Below are positions 1 through 8,194 of a stretch of 64,000 nucleotides of DNA, one piece after another. Both the position numbers and the translations under genes were made by a program. Source of the DNA: Parvimonas sp015257355 (GTDB lineage: Bacteria > Bacillota > Clostridia > Tissierellales > Peptoniphilaceae); the NCBI RefSeq assembly GCF_050262165.1, contig NZ_CP189844.1; one strand, 5' to 3'. Positions within the stretch are counted from its first letter, which is position 1. Each line of letters starts with the position of its first letter. The notes below the pieces were generated by a model. It was given only the letters and a program-made list of their open reading frames with translations, was not told the origin of the DNA and did not search any database.

Positions 1-1
1 A

Positions 2-43
2 AGAGTTGTAGAAATAAAAGATAAGAAAGTGGTGGTAAGATAA
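2..43 (+). CDS. C-terminal tail of an ABC transporter ATP-binding protein (5' partial)
   Basis: The first 42 bases read in one frame as RVVEIKDKKVVVR followed by TAA, and this TAA overlaps the ATG of the permease gene (TAATG). A short basic tail of this kind ending directly on the permease start is typical of the ATPase of a metal-ion (Zn/Mn) ABC transporter. Identity is inferred from the neighbour because almost none of the protein is in the window. Confidence 0.55.
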   Translation, partial: RVVEIKDKKVVVR

Positions 44-846
44 TGTTTCAACTTGAATTTATGAGAAGAGCTTTTTTAGTTGGAATTATGCTTTCCATCG
101 TTATACCTTGCATCGGAGTTGTGATGGTAAATAAGAGAAATTCGATGATAGGAGATGCTTTATCCCATGTTTCTCTTGCGGGTGTTACTATAGGTCTTAT
201 ATTTAGAGTAAATCCAATTATAACTGCAATTATTTCTTGTGCAATTGCAAGTTTTTCAATAGAGATTATGAGAAGGTATTTTCCGAAAAATTCGGATATA
301 TCAACGGCAATAATGATGAGTTTGGGAATTGGGCTTGCAGCAGTTCTTTCAGATTTTGTAAAGGGTGCTGCTAATTTCAATAGCTTTTTATTCGGTAGCA
401 TTGTTGCTATAAGTGATTTTGAAGTTATTTTAGTTACATTGGTATTTTTCGTTGTAATAACAGTTTTTACAATGCTTTACAAGGCATTACTTTATGTATC
501 ATTTGATGAAGTTGGAGCGAGACTTGCAGGAATAAAAGTACAAAGTGTAAATATAGTTTTTACATTTTTAATTTCCTTATCTATATCAATAGCTTCAAGA
601 ACTGTTGGGGTTTTAATGGTTTCATCATTAATGGTCGTTCCAGTAGCATGTGCGTTAAGAGTTTCAAAATCTTATTTTCAAACTGTAATTTACTCTATTC
701 TCTTTGGAATGACATTTACAATTTCAGGTATAACAATTTCATTCTATCAAGGTTTAAAACCTGGTGGAACAATGGTTTTAACGGGAATATTAGTACTTTT
801 TACAATCGTAATATTACAAAATTTAAGAAAGCTTTTAAAAATTTAA
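43..846 (+). CDS. Zn/Mn-type ABC transporter permease (ZnuB/TroC family)
   Basis: This 267-residue, very hydrophobic protein has about eight membrane segments and the family-typical block DALSHVSLAGVTIGL near residues 38-52. ABC-3 family permeases of this length form the membrane channel for zinc or manganese, working with an ATPase and a solute-binding lipoprotein. The start overlaps the stop of the preceding ATPase, so the two are translationally coupled, and a terminator follows the stop. Which metal is carried cannot be read from the permease. The binding lipoprotein is not next to it here; a TroA/ZnuA-like gene begins at the far end of the window. Confidence 0.85.
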   Translation: MFQLEFMRRAFLVGIMLSIVIPCIGVVMVNKRNSMIGDALSHVSLAGVTIGLIFRVNPIITAIISCAIASFSIEIMRRYFPKNSDISTAIMMSLGIGLAAVLSDFVKGAANFNSFLFGSIVAISDFEVILVTLVFFVVITVFTMLYKALLYVSFDEVGARLAGIKVQSVNIVFTFLISLSISIASRTVGVLMVSSLMVVPVACALRVSKSYFQTVIYSILFGMTFTISGITISFYQGLKPGGTMVLTGILVLFTIVILQNLRKLLKI

Positions 847-873
847 AGAAAATCAATTTGATTTTCTTTTTTT
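845..873 (+). terminator. Intrinsic terminator after the metal permease
   Basis: Arms AAAGAAAATCA and TGATTTTCTTT pair perfectly around a 3-nt loop and run into Ts; the hairpin starts at the stop codon. Confidence 0.75.
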
Positions 874-889
874 GCTTTGGGACTATTCT

Positions 890-917
890 TTAACAATGAT
901 TTATGTTAAAATATAAT
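890..917 (+). promoter_or_regulatory. Promoter of lplA-lipA
   Basis: TTAACA, 16-bp spacer, TATAAT, about 30 bp upstream of the lplA start. Confidence 0.6.
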
Positions 918-948
918 TGGCTAAAAATTTATTTTATGGAGAGATAAT

Positions 949-1935
949 ATGATTTTTGTTGAAAATAAAAATTTTGATCCGGCATTAAATCACGCAATTG
1001 AACTTTATCTAATGGAAAATTATGATGAAGATATTTTTATGCTTTGGAGAAATAGACCTTGTATATTACTAGGTCGTTATCAAAATATTGATTTGGAAGT
1101 AAATTTAGATTTTACAAATGCAAATAATATGGATGTAATCAGAAGATTATCTGGTGGGGGTGCAATATATTGCGATACTGATAATATGCAATATACTTTT
1201 ATAACTAAAAAGACTGGAGAAGATGTTGATTCGTCATTTAAAAAATTTGCAAAGCCAGTTGTTAATTTCTTAAATTCATTAGGTCTTAATGCTGAATTTA
1301 CAGGAAGAAACGACATTCAGATAGATGGAGCAAAAGTAAGTGGTAATGCTCAATATCAAAATAAAGAAAAGATTTTACATCATGGAACTTTCTTATTTAA
1401 AGCAAATCTATATAATTTAACAAATTCATTGAAATCAAGAGATATAAAGTTCAAGGGTAAAGCAGTACAATCTGTTAGATCTAGAGTTGGCTTTATTGGG
1501 GATATGATTGATATGGATGTTGAAACTTTTATGGATAAAGCTATTGATTACATAAAAGATGAGTATAATATTACTAATACTACAATTCTAACTGAAGAAG
1601 AAATGAAAAAAATTTACGAGATTAGAGATTCTCTTTTTGCAACAAAAAACTGGAATTACGGAAATGGCTCTTTAAAAAAGAATAGAAAAGCAGAAAAATA
1701 TTCTTGTGGAGTTGTTGAAATAGGGATTGATGTTGAAAACGAAAAAATAAAAGACATCTCAATTGAGGGTGATTTTTTCAGTGAATTGGGTATAGATAAT
1801 TTGTGTAGTATATTAAAAGGAGTTCAATGTTCAAAAGAAGCCATTGAAGAGGCTCTTAAGGATATTGATATCGATAGATACATTAAGTCAATGAATAAGG
1901 AAGTCTTTATTGATGATATAACTAAATTATTTTAA
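949..1935 (+). CDS. lplA: Lipoate--protein ligase
   Basis: LplA activates free lipoate with ATP and attaches it to lysines of lipoyl-domain proteins such as GcvH. The 328-residue protein shows the biotin/lipoate ligase fold signature RRLSGGGAIYCD at residues 65-76 and the lysine loop DGAKVSGNAQ with the likely catalytic K129. The C-terminal third matches the accessory lipoate-ligase domain, giving a full-length two-domain enzyme. The ATG has a GGAGAG ribosome site. lipA follows after 10 bp, so salvage and de novo lipoylation are probably co-transcribed. The client in this organism is probably the glycine cleavage system encoded at 11.5-15.4 kb. Confidence 0.92.
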   Translation: MIFVENKNFDPALNHAIELYLMENYDEDIFMLWRNRPCILLGRYQNIDLEVNLDFTNANNMDVIRRLSGGGAIYCDTDNMQYTFITKKTGEDVDSSFKKFAKPVVNFLNSLGLNAEFTGRNDIQIDGAKVSGNAQYQNKEKILHHGTFLFKANLYNLTNSLKSRDIKFKGKAVQSVRSRVGFIGDMIDMDVETFMDKAIDYIKDEYNITNTTILTEEEMKKIYEIRDSLFATKNWNYGNGSLKKNRKAEKYSCGVVEIGIDVENEKIKDISIEGDFFSELGIDNLCSILKGVQCSKEAIEEALKDIDIDRYIKSMNKEVFIDDITKLF

Positions 1936-1945
1936 GAGGTGTAAT

Positions 1946-2800
1946 ATGCTAAGAAAAAAAGCAGAAATAATGAGAAAACCTGAATGGTTAAAATTAAAAA
2001 TTCAGGGAGATAAAAATACAACTGACGTTGAAAGCATGTTAGAGGGATTAAAGTTAAATACTGTTTGTCATGAAGCAAATTGTCCAAATAAAATGGAATG
2101 TTATTCAAGAAGAACAGCAACTTTCATGATTTTAGGAAGAAACTGTACTAGAAACTGTACTTTCTGTAATGTAACAAGACATACTCCAGATCCAATTAAT
2201 TTAGAAGAACCTGAAAATCTTGCAAAAGCAGTACAAATTCTAGGACTTAAACATGCTGTTGTAACTTCTGTTACAAGAGATGATTTACCAGATGAAGGTG
2301 CAAATCAATTTGCAGAAGTTGTAAGACAAGTTAGAAAATACAATCCAGATACTACAATAGAACTTTTGATTCCTGATATGTCTGGAAGAAAAGAACTTAT
2401 GGATATTATTTATGAAACAAAACCTGATGTTTTAAACCACAATGTTGAAACAATTCCAGCGTTTTATCCAAAGGTAAGACCTGCTGCAAACTTCCAAAGA
2501 AGCTTAGAAGTTTTAAAATATGCAAAAGAATGTGGACTTAAAACAAAATCAGGACTTATGGTAGGTTTCGGAGAAACTGAAGAACAAGTTGTTGAAGTTT
2601 TAAAAGCACTTAGAGAAGTGGATTGTGATATGGTAACAATTGGACAATATTTACAACCTACAAAATTCCATATAGCTGTTAAGGAATATGTACATCCTCA
2701 ACAATTTGATAGATATAGAGATATAGCTTTTGAAATGGGCTTTTTAAGAGTAAACTCAGGACCATTAGTAAGAAGCTCATATCACGCGGAAGCACTATAA
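1946..2800 (+). CDS. lipA: Lipoyl synthase (radical SAM)
   Basis: LipA inserts two sulfurs into the octanoyl chain on lipoyl domains. The 284-residue protein carries both cysteine triads: the auxiliary cluster C41-x4-C46-x5-C52 and the radical-SAM cluster C67-x3-C71-x2-C74. It ends with the conserved RSSYHAE tail that ligates the auxiliary cluster. The start is supported by GAGGTG, which overlaps the lplA stop region. No lipB/lipM octanoyltransferase is seen nearby, so LplA may supply the octanoyl or lipoyl group. Confidence 0.96.
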   Translation: MLRKKAEIMRKPEWLKLKIQGDKNTTDVESMLEGLKLNTVCHEANCPNKMECYSRRTATFMILGRNCTRNCTFCNVTRHTPDPINLEEPENLAKAVQILGLKHAVVTSVTRDDLPDEGANQFAEVVRQVRKYNPDTTIELLIPDMSGRKELMDIIYETKPDVLNHNVETIPAFYPKVRPAANFQRSLEVLKYAKECGLKTKSGLMVGFGETEEQVVEVLKALREVDCDMVTIGQYLQPTKFHIAVKEYVHPQQFDRYRDIAFEMGFLRVNSGPLVRSSYHAEAL

Positions 2801-2806
2801 TTATAG

Positions 2807-2841
2807 AACTCATTTTTACTTTTGTAGAAATGAGTTTTTTT
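2807..2841 (+). terminator. Terminator of lplA-lipA
   Basis: AACTCATTT and AAATGAGTT pair around a 12-nt loop, followed by a run of Ts. Confidence 0.75.
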
Positions 2842-2904
2842 ACTACTGTATTTATTAATTAATTTGTGGTAAAATAATTGTAGCTTGTTATTATGAGGTG
2901 TTTT

Positions 2905-3834
2905 ATGAAAGAGTTTTACATAAATTCATGTATAGACGATAAAAGACTATATTGTGTAGATTTTGCAGAAAATTTAAAAAATCCTAAAATGATTGTGCAA
3001 ATTTGTCACGGAATGACTGAGCATATAAGAAGATATAAGGACTTTGCACTATTCTTAGAAAAACAAGGAATAAGGGCCTTTGGAATGGATAACAGAGGAC
3101 ATGGAAAAACTTGTGAAGAAGAGGAATTAAGAGGACATATTGCTGATGCAGAGGGTGATATAAAACTTATAGAAGATGTATATACTCTTAACAAATATAT
3201 AAGATCAGAATTTCCGGATAAAAAAGTTGTAATTTTTGGACATAGTATGGGTTCATTAATAGTTAGAAACTTTTTAAATGAATACTCTGAATGTGTTGAC
3301 GGTGCAGTTATTTGTGGAACAACAGAACCTTATGGAATTAAACATAGAATTTCTATGCTTTTAGCCAAACTTTTTAGTGCAAAAAATGGAAGTAAAAAGA
3401 GTGAATTTGTAAATAGACTTGGATTTAAAGGATATAATTCTAGAATAAAAAATAGAAATTCAGATTTTGACTGGCTTACATCAGATGAAAATGAAGTTGA
3501 AAAATACATTTTAGATAAGGATTGTGGTTATCTTTGCACAAATATGTTCTTTCTAGATTTACTAACTTTAATAAAAGAAGCCTCATACAAAAAGAATATT
3601 GCAAATATTAGAAAAGATTTACCAATTCTTTTTGTTGCTGGAAAAGAAGATCCGGTTGGTGCTTATGGAAAAGGTGTATTAAAAAGTTATAGGTTATACA
3701 AAAATGCCGGAATAAAGAATGTTAAGTTAAAACTCTATGCAAAAATGAGACATGAAGTTTTAAATGAAATAGGCAAAGAAAAAGTATATCTTGATATATA
3801 TAATTTTTTAGAAAATATAAATGAAAAATTTTAA
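2905..3834 (+). CDS. Alpha/beta hydrolase, monoacylglycerol lipase/lysophospholipase-like
   Basis: The 309-residue protein (counted from the second ATG, because GAGGTG lies 5 nt before it and overlaps the upstream ATG at 2893) is a Hydrolase_4-type serine hydrolase. It shows the oxyanion HG motif (QICHGMTEH), the DNRGHGKT strand-loop, the nucleophile elbow GHSMGS, an acid in VAGKEDPVG and a late histidine in KMRHEVLNE. It has no signal peptide, so it is cytoplasmic. The likely substrates are mono-acyl glycerides or lysophospholipids, but this is family-level inference. Confidence 0.85.
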   Translation: MKEFYINSCIDDKRLYCVDFAENLKNPKMIVQICHGMTEHIRRYKDFALFLEKQGIRAFGMDNRGHGKTCEEEELRGHIADAEGDIKLIEDVYTLNKYIRSEFPDKKVVIFGHSMGSLIVRNFLNEYSECVDGAVICGTTEPYGIKHRISMLLAKLFSAKNGSKKSEFVNRLGFKGYNSRIKNRNSDFDWLTSDENEVEKYILDKDCGYLCTNMFFLDLLTLIKEASYKKNIANIRKDLPILFVAGKEDPVGAYGKGVLKSYRLYKNAGIKNVKLKLYAKMRHEVLNEIGKEKVYLDIYNFLENINEKF

Positions 3835-3909
3835 GTGTTAATTATGAGAAAGTAGGTAAAATACTGCTTTCTCTTTATTTTTTTATATTATATTTCTATA
3901 AAAAATCTA

Positions 3910-3938
3910 TTGACAAATGTTTTTGTTACTGATATTAT
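3910..3938 (+). promoter_or_regulatory. Promoter of the ykkC-riboswitch/purine permease transcript
   Basis: Consensus TTGACA at 3910-3915, exact 17-bp spacer, TATTAT at 3933-3938. The riboswitch begins about 20 nt downstream. Confidence 0.8.
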
Positions 3939-3959
3939 ATTAATGTAATAATAGTAACT

Positions 3960-4062
3960 CGTAAGAGAAAGTGCACATAGGGTTCCGAAGAATTTTTCTT
4001 GCAGGTCCAAGCTGTGCAGGTGCATCGCACTACACCTAAGGGAGAAAAGCCCAGAAGGTAGG
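3960..4062 (+). promoter_or_regulatory. ykkC-family riboswitch aptamer ahead of a purine permease
   Basis: The leader contains the ykkC-class landmarks in order: TAGGGTTCCG (3978-3987), GGTCCAAG, ACACC, and GGGAGAAAAGCCC (4040-4052). TGCACA (3972-3977) pairs with TGTGCA (4013-4018) as a basal helix, and AGGTG pairs with CACCT as a second helix. The ykkC superfamily includes guanidine-I, ppGpp, PRPP and nucleoside-diphosphate binders. The downstream gene is a guanine/hypoxanthine permease, which favours PRPP or another purine-related ligand, but the subclass is not decided by eye. Confidence 0.75.
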
Positions 4063-4098
4063 TTTCGCTTGAATCCTACTTTTTGGGCATTTGTTTTT
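4049..4098 (+). terminator. Riboswitch expression platform: intrinsic terminator
   Basis: GCCC (4049-4052) and GTAGG (4058-4062) can pair with CCTAC (4075-4079) and GGGC (4085-4088), followed by a T-rich stretch. The GCCC is also part of the conserved aptamer core, so ligand-stabilised aptamer and terminator are mutually exclusive. This suggests an ON switch (ligand prevents termination), as in other ykkC RNAs. Confidence 0.6.
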
Positions 4099-4158
4099 AG
4101 TTGTTTTTATTTTTTAGGGGTTATTTTTGTTTTGCAAAAATATTTTTTAGGAGGATTT

Positions 4159-5469
4159 ATGAGCACATTTTTTGAAAATTTTTTCAAACTTAAAGAACAC
4201 AAAACAAGTGTCAAAACAGAAGTTCTAGCAGGTATTACTACATTTATGACAATGGCTTACATATTAGTTGTAAACCCAGCAATTTTATCTGAAGCCGGAA
4301 TGGATAAGGGGGCTGTTTTTACAACAACAGCAATAGCATCTTTTATAGGAACGGTATTAATGGCATTACTTGCAAACTATCCTTTTGCATTAGCTCCAGG
4401 TATGGGATTAAATGCTTACTTTGCTTATACAATTGTAATTGGTAAAGGATATAGCTGGCAATTTGCTTTAACAGCTGTTTTATTAGAAGGTATTGTATTT
4501 TTAATTTTAACTTTTACAAAAGTAAGAGAAATGATTGTAAATGCTATGCCATATTCACTTAAACAAGCAGTTAGTGCAGGTATTGGTATATTTATAGCTT
4601 TTTTAGGTTTATATCAAGCTGGACTTGTAAAACAAGGTAAAGGAATACCTTTAGATTTAGGTGTAATCACAAGTGCAACTTCATTAATTACAATTTTTGG
4701 TATTTTATTTACTATTTTCTTACTTGTAAAAAAAGTTCCAGGTGCAATTTTATTTGGTATGATTGCTACAACAATAGTATCAATAATATGTGGAGTTTCT
4801 GAACTTCCAAAAGCAGTTATTGGAAAACCATCAAGCATAGCACCAATCTTTATGAAATTTGATTTTAGTAAAGCTTTATCAACAGAAATGTTTGTAGCAT
4901 TATTTGCATTTTTATTTGTTGACTTATTCGACACAGTTGGAACTCTTGTAGGAGTTGCTTCAAAAGCTGATATGTTAGATGAAAAAGGAAATTTACCAAA
5001 AGCTAGACAAGCTCTTTTTGCTGATGCAGCAGGAACAACAGTAGGAGCAATGCTTGGAACATCAACAGTAACTACATTCGTTGAAAGTGCAGCGGGAGTT
5101 GCTGAAGGTGGTAGAACAGGACTTACAGCAATTGTTACAGCTTTTCTATTCTTACTAGCTTTAATTTTCCAACCAATATTTTCTATAATTCCAACATATG
5201 CAACATCTTCTGCATTAATCGTAGTAGGATTATTTATGATTACAGGAGTTAAGAAAATAGACTTTGACGACTATACAGAAGCATTACCAGCATTCTTAAC
5301 TATTATTATGATGCCTTTATCATACTCAATAGCAAACGGAATCGTATTTGGTATTGTTTCATACGCAGTATTAAAATTAGTTTCAGGTAGAAGAAAAGAA
5401 GCTTCTCCAGTTGTTTACATCTTAGCTTTACTATTTATCTTAAAATTTGTAGCAGAAGCATTTATGTAA
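4159..5469 (+). CDS. pbuG: Guanine/hypoxanthine permease (AzgA-like NCS2 family)
   Basis: This 436-residue polytopic membrane protein imports purine bases with protons. The hallmark LAPGMGLNAYFAYT block lies about 80 residues in, and the second half contains the typical LFVDLFDTVGTLVGVA and GTSTVTTFVESAAGV blocks. The ATG at 4159 is chosen because AGGAGGA lies 3-4 nt upstream; an in-frame ATG at 4069 lies inside the riboswitch terminator and would add an unnatural hydrophobic extension. The gene is alone behind a ykkC riboswitch and is closed by a strong terminator, so it is controlled mainly at the leader RNA. pbuG and pbuO paralogues cannot be told apart by eye. Confidence 0.88.
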   Translation: MSTFFENFFKLKEHKTSVKTEVLAGITTFMTMAYILVVNPAILSEAGMDKGAVFTTTAIASFIGTVLMALLANYPFALAPGMGLNAYFAYTIVIGKGYSWQFALTAVLLEGIVFLILTFTKVREMIVNAMPYSLKQAVSAGIGIFIAFLGLYQAGLVKQGKGIPLDLGVITSATSLITIFGILFTIFLLVKKVPGAILFGMIATTIVSIICGVSELPKAVIGKPSSIAPIFMKFDFSKALSTEMFVALFAFLFVDLFDTVGTLVGVASKADMLDEKGNLPKARQALFADAAGTTVGAMLGTSTVTTFVESAAGVAEGGRTGLTAIVTAFLFLLALIFQPIFSIIPTYATSSALIVVGLFMITGVKKIDFDDYTEALPAFLTIIMMPLSYSIANGIVFGIVSYAVLKLVSGRRKEASPVVYILALLFILKFVAEAFM

Positions 5470-5486
5470 TTTAATGATATTAAATT

Positions 5487-5513
5487 AAAATGAGCCTATA
5501 AGGCTCATTTTTT
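5487..5513 (+). terminator. Terminator of the purine permease gene
   Basis: AAAATGAGCC and GGCTCATTTT form a 10-bp stem with a 5-nt loop and a T-tract. Confidence 0.85.
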
Positions 5514-5515
5514 AG

Positions 5516-5544
5516 TTGATTAATTAAGATAAATATAGTATAAT
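5516..5544 (+). promoter_or_regulatory. Promoter of the ABC-F gene
   Basis: TTGATT, 17 bp, TATAAT; the start codon follows at 5591. Confidence 0.6.
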
Positions 5545-5590
5545 CTAATTTATGTTTAATAGAGAATAAAATATATTATGAGGTGAAGGA

Positions 5591-7183
5591 ATGATTAATG
5601 TAATAGATTTAAGTTTGAGTTTTCAAGGACAAAAACTTTTTGATGATGTAAATTTATCTTTTACTCCAGGAAACTGCTATGGAGTAATTGGTGCTAATGG
5701 CGCAGGAAAGTCAACTTTTCTTAAAATTTTAGAGGGAAGACTTGAACCGGATACAGGAAGTGTTTCTATTAAGCCAAATACTCGTATGAGCTTTTTAGAA
5801 CAAGATCACTTTAAGTTTGAAGATGAAAAAGTAATAGATGTTGTAATTATGGGAAATGAACGTCTAATGGAAATCATGAGACAAAAAGAAGAAATTTATG
5901 CAAAAGAAGATTTTTCAGATGAAGATGGAATTTTGGCTTCAGAGCTTGAAGCTGAATTTGCTGATATGGACGGTTGGAGTGCAGAGGCAAATGCTTCTTC
6001 TCTTTTACAAGGTCTTGGTATCGGAACTGAATTACATGAGAAAAAGATGAGTGAACTTTCAGGTAAAGAAAAAGTTAAGGTTTTACTTGCAAAGGCACTT
6101 TTTGGAAATCCTGAAATTTTAATTCTTGACGAACCTACAAACGACTTAGATATTAAGAGCATACTATGGCTTGAAAATTTCCTTATGGACTATGAGGGAA
6201 CAGTTATCGTAGTTAGCCACGATAGATATTTCTTAAATAATATTTGTACTCATATGGTTGATATTGACTTTAAAAAGATTAAGATTTTTGTTGGAAACTA
6301 TGATTTCTGGTATGAATCAAGCCAACTTGCAGCACAAATGTTAAAAGACCAAAACAAGAAAAAAGAAGATAAAATTAAGGAATTACAAAACTTTATCGCA
6401 AGATTCTCCGCTAATAAGAGTAAGTCAAAACAAGCTACAAGCCGTAAGAAATTGCTTGATAAAATTCAAGTTGAAGATATTCAACCTTCAACTAGACGTT
6501 ATCCATTTGTAGGTTTTGAAATGGAAAGAGAAGTTGGAAATCAAATTTTAGAAGTTAATGAAATTTCAAAGACAATTGAAGGAAGACTTGTTTTAGATAA
6601 GGTTTCATTTATGGTTAATAGAAATGATAAAATTGGTTTTATCGGAGATGAATTAGCTATTACAACTCTTTTCAAAATTTTAGCTGGAGAGCTTGAACCA
6701 GATAGTGGTGATTTTAAATGGGGAGTTACTACTTCAAGATCTTATTTTCCAAAGGATAATACTGAATTCTTTAAAGATACACCATACAATTTGATTGACT
6801 GGTTAAGACAATTCTCAACAGAACAATCTGAAATATACATTAGAGGATTTTTAGGAAGAATGTTATTCTCAGGAGATGAAGCTTTAAAACCTGCTCAAAA
6901 ACTTTCAGGGGGAGAAAAGGTTAGAATGATGTTATCATATATGATGCTTAAAAATTCTAATGTTTTAATTCTAGATCAACCAACAAATCACTTGGATCTT
7001 GAAAGTATTATCAGTTTGAATAATGGACTTAAAGCATTTAAAGGAAATATTTTATTTGCCAGTCATGACACCGAATTTATGAATACAATAGCAAATAGAA
7101 TTATCCATATTGAAGACAATATATTTGAAGATAGACTTATGACTTATCAAGAATATATTGATAGATTTGTTGAAGGTCAATAA
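5591..7183 (+). CDS. ABC-F family ATPase (YkpA/YbiT-like)
   Basis: Soluble twin-ATPase of 530 residues with no membrane segments, as in ABC-F proteins that act on the ribosomal E site. Domain 1 has Walker A GANGAGKST (34-42), signature LSGKE (156-160, not the usual LSGGE) and Walker B ILILDEPTNDLD (176-187). A charged linker rich in K and Q (about 250-295) follows. Domain 2 has a normal LSGGE (438-442), but its Walker A is degenerate (GDELAITTL, no GKS/T) and the Walker B glutamate is Q (LDQPTNHLD, 461-469). The KWGVTT...YFPKDN segment is characteristic of the YkpA subgroup, where I recall the second site also being degenerate. Single-gene unit with its own promoter and terminator. Confidence 0.88.
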   Translation: MINVIDLSLSFQGQKLFDDVNLSFTPGNCYGVIGANGAGKSTFLKILEGRLEPDTGSVSIKPNTRMSFLEQDHFKFEDEKVIDVVIMGNERLMEIMRQKEEIYAKEDFSDEDGILASELEAEFADMDGWSAEANASSLLQGLGIGTELHEKKMSELSGKEKVKVLLAKALFGNPEILILDEPTNDLDIKSILWLENFLMDYEGTVIVVSHDRYFLNNICTHMVDIDFKKIKIFVGNYDFWYESSQLAAQMLKDQNKKKEDKIKELQNFIARFSANKSKSKQATSRKKLLDKIQVEDIQPSTRRYPFVGFEMEREVGNQILEVNEISKTIEGRLVLDKVSFMVNRNDKIGFIGDELAITTLFKILAGELEPDSGDFKWGVTTSRSYFPKDNTEFFKDTPYNLIDWLRQFSTEQSEIYIRGFLGRMLFSGDEALKPAQKLSGGEKVRMMLSYMMLKNSNVLILDQPTNHLDLESIISLNNGLKAFKGNILFASHDTEFMNTIANRIIHIEDNIFEDRLMTYQEYIDRFVEGQ

Positions 7184-7198
7184 TATTTAAAAACAAAC

Positions 7199-7225
7199 AA
7201 ATCCGAGTTATACTCGGATTTTTTT
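7199..7225 (+). terminator. Terminator of the ABC-F gene
   Basis: AAATCCGAG and CTCGGATTT stem, 5-nt loop, T-tract. Confidence 0.85.
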
Positions 7226-7249
7226 AAAAATTTCATTAAGGAGGTAAAA

Positions 7250-7576
7250 ATGGCAACTAATAGTAATTTAAAAGAAAATGAACAAGTAAATGAAGAAAAA
7301 GTAATTGCTAATAAAGATGTTGAGCTTGATTCTAAAAATAAGAAATACTCCATGGTTAAAGTAGTTGTGCTACTTGGTATTTGGTCGTTGTTTTGCCTTT
7401 TTTTGCTTGTTTTCAGTGTAGTGGCTGGATTGCCTTATAGTGACGAAGAACTCATAGAAAAAGCACCAATTTTGAATACAATCACTACAATTATTTATTA
7501 TACAATTCCAATAATATGGATTTTTGTACCGCTTTTAATTTTCGTTTATAAAGATGTAAAAAAATCTAAAAAATAA
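7250..7576 (+). CDS. Small two-helix membrane protein, unknown
   Basis: Protein of 108 residues with an excellent AAGGAGG site. An acidic/Asn-rich cytoplasmic-like N-terminus (1-35) is followed by two membrane helices (about 38-62 and 77-100) and a basic end (KDVKKSKK). I do not recognise the family. It is bracketed by two terminators of similar sequence (CCGAG...CTCGG), so it is probably a single-gene transcript or a read-through product of the ABC-F unit. Confidence 0.6.
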   Translation: MATNSNLKENEQVNEEKVIANKDVELDSKNKKYSMVKVVVLLGIWSLFCLFLLVFSVVAGLPYSDEELIEKAPILNTITTIIYYTIPIIWIFVPLLIFVYKDVKKSKK

Positions 7577-7593
7577 TATTAGTATAAATGAAA

Positions 7594-7619
7594 AAATCCG
7601 AGAATTCTCGGGTTTTTTA
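7594..7619 (+). terminator. Terminator after the small membrane protein
   Basis: AATCCGAGAA and TTCTCGGGTT pair (one G:U) with a T-tract. Repeat A starts directly on the T-tract. Confidence 0.75.
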
Positions 7620-7684
7620 TTGTAAAATAACAAGGTTTCTGGACACCCACCTGATACAAAGCATCGTGGAAGTGAGGAAATCAT
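7617..7684 (+). repeat. Repeat A, degenerate copy
   Basis: Divergent copy of the repeat described at 20198: it keeps the AACAAGGTT start, the CACCCACC arm and GCATCGTGGAAG, but the G-rich closing arm is eroded. Confidence 0.65.
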
Positions 7685-7745
7685 TTTAAATATTTTAAAA
7701 TTATAGTATAATATTGTATAGATTAAAGAATTAAGGAGTTTTATT

Positions 7746-8177
7746 ATGTCTGATTTTTTTAGGTATTTTTGGATAGGATATGAAAGCATGTGGCAATATA
7801 GTATTACGAGAAATGCTATGATATTTCTTGCTGTTACTCTTTTAGTTATAATATTTCGTAGATTTTCAATAGCTTTAAGAAGCGGTGGAAGCATTTTAAG
7901 ACCTTTTCATATTTCAAATGGAAATTTTTATATACATAATGCATTCTATTTTTTAAATAGAGTAATACCTTTAAAAAAGATAAGATCAATCGAAGTTGAC
8001 AGAATTAGGTCTGTAAGACTAAATGGAAGCAGATATATGCTAACTCTTGAACTTAAAAATGGAAAGAGGAGTGCCTTTTTTTTCGGTAGAGATAAAGCAA
8101 GTGATGAATTGGTAAGAAACTTAAAACAAGATACTAAAAGGTATAATATTAAAATTCATACTATTAATTTTGATTAG
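7746..8177 (+). CDS. Membrane-anchored protein with a small PH-like C-terminal domain, unknown
   Basis: Protein of 143 residues with a TAAGGAG site and a TATAAT at 7707-7712. It has one membrane helix (about 22-38). The remaining hundred residues look like beta-strands with the pattern NFYIHNAFYFLNRVIPLKKI and IRSIEVDRI, resembling bacterial PH-like (YcxB-like) domains. The next two genes carry a related motif (CKEGIYL...LVP(W/F)E), so these three probably form one operon of membrane-associated PH-like proteins. Function unknown. Confidence 0.55.
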   Translation: MSDFFRYFWIGYESMWQYSITRNAMIFLAVTLLVIIFRRFSIALRSGGSILRPFHISNGNFYIHNAFYFLNRVIPLKKIRSIEVDRIRSVRLNGSRYMLTLELKNGKRSAFFFGRDKASDELVRNLKQDTKRYNIKIHTINFD

Positions 8178-8194
8178 AAAAGATAGGAGAAATT

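Noticed and set aside
4069..4158. Upstream ATG extending the purine permease by 30 residues
   Set aside because: The extension lies in the riboswitch terminator; a strong AGGAGGA site precedes the ATG at 4159 and the protein then begins like its family.
7535..7894. 119-codon minus-strand frame across repeat A
   Set aside because: Covers a terminator, a repeat and the start of a plus-strand gene; the apparent SLPRCFVSGGCPE stretch is encoded by repeat A and recurs in other copies.
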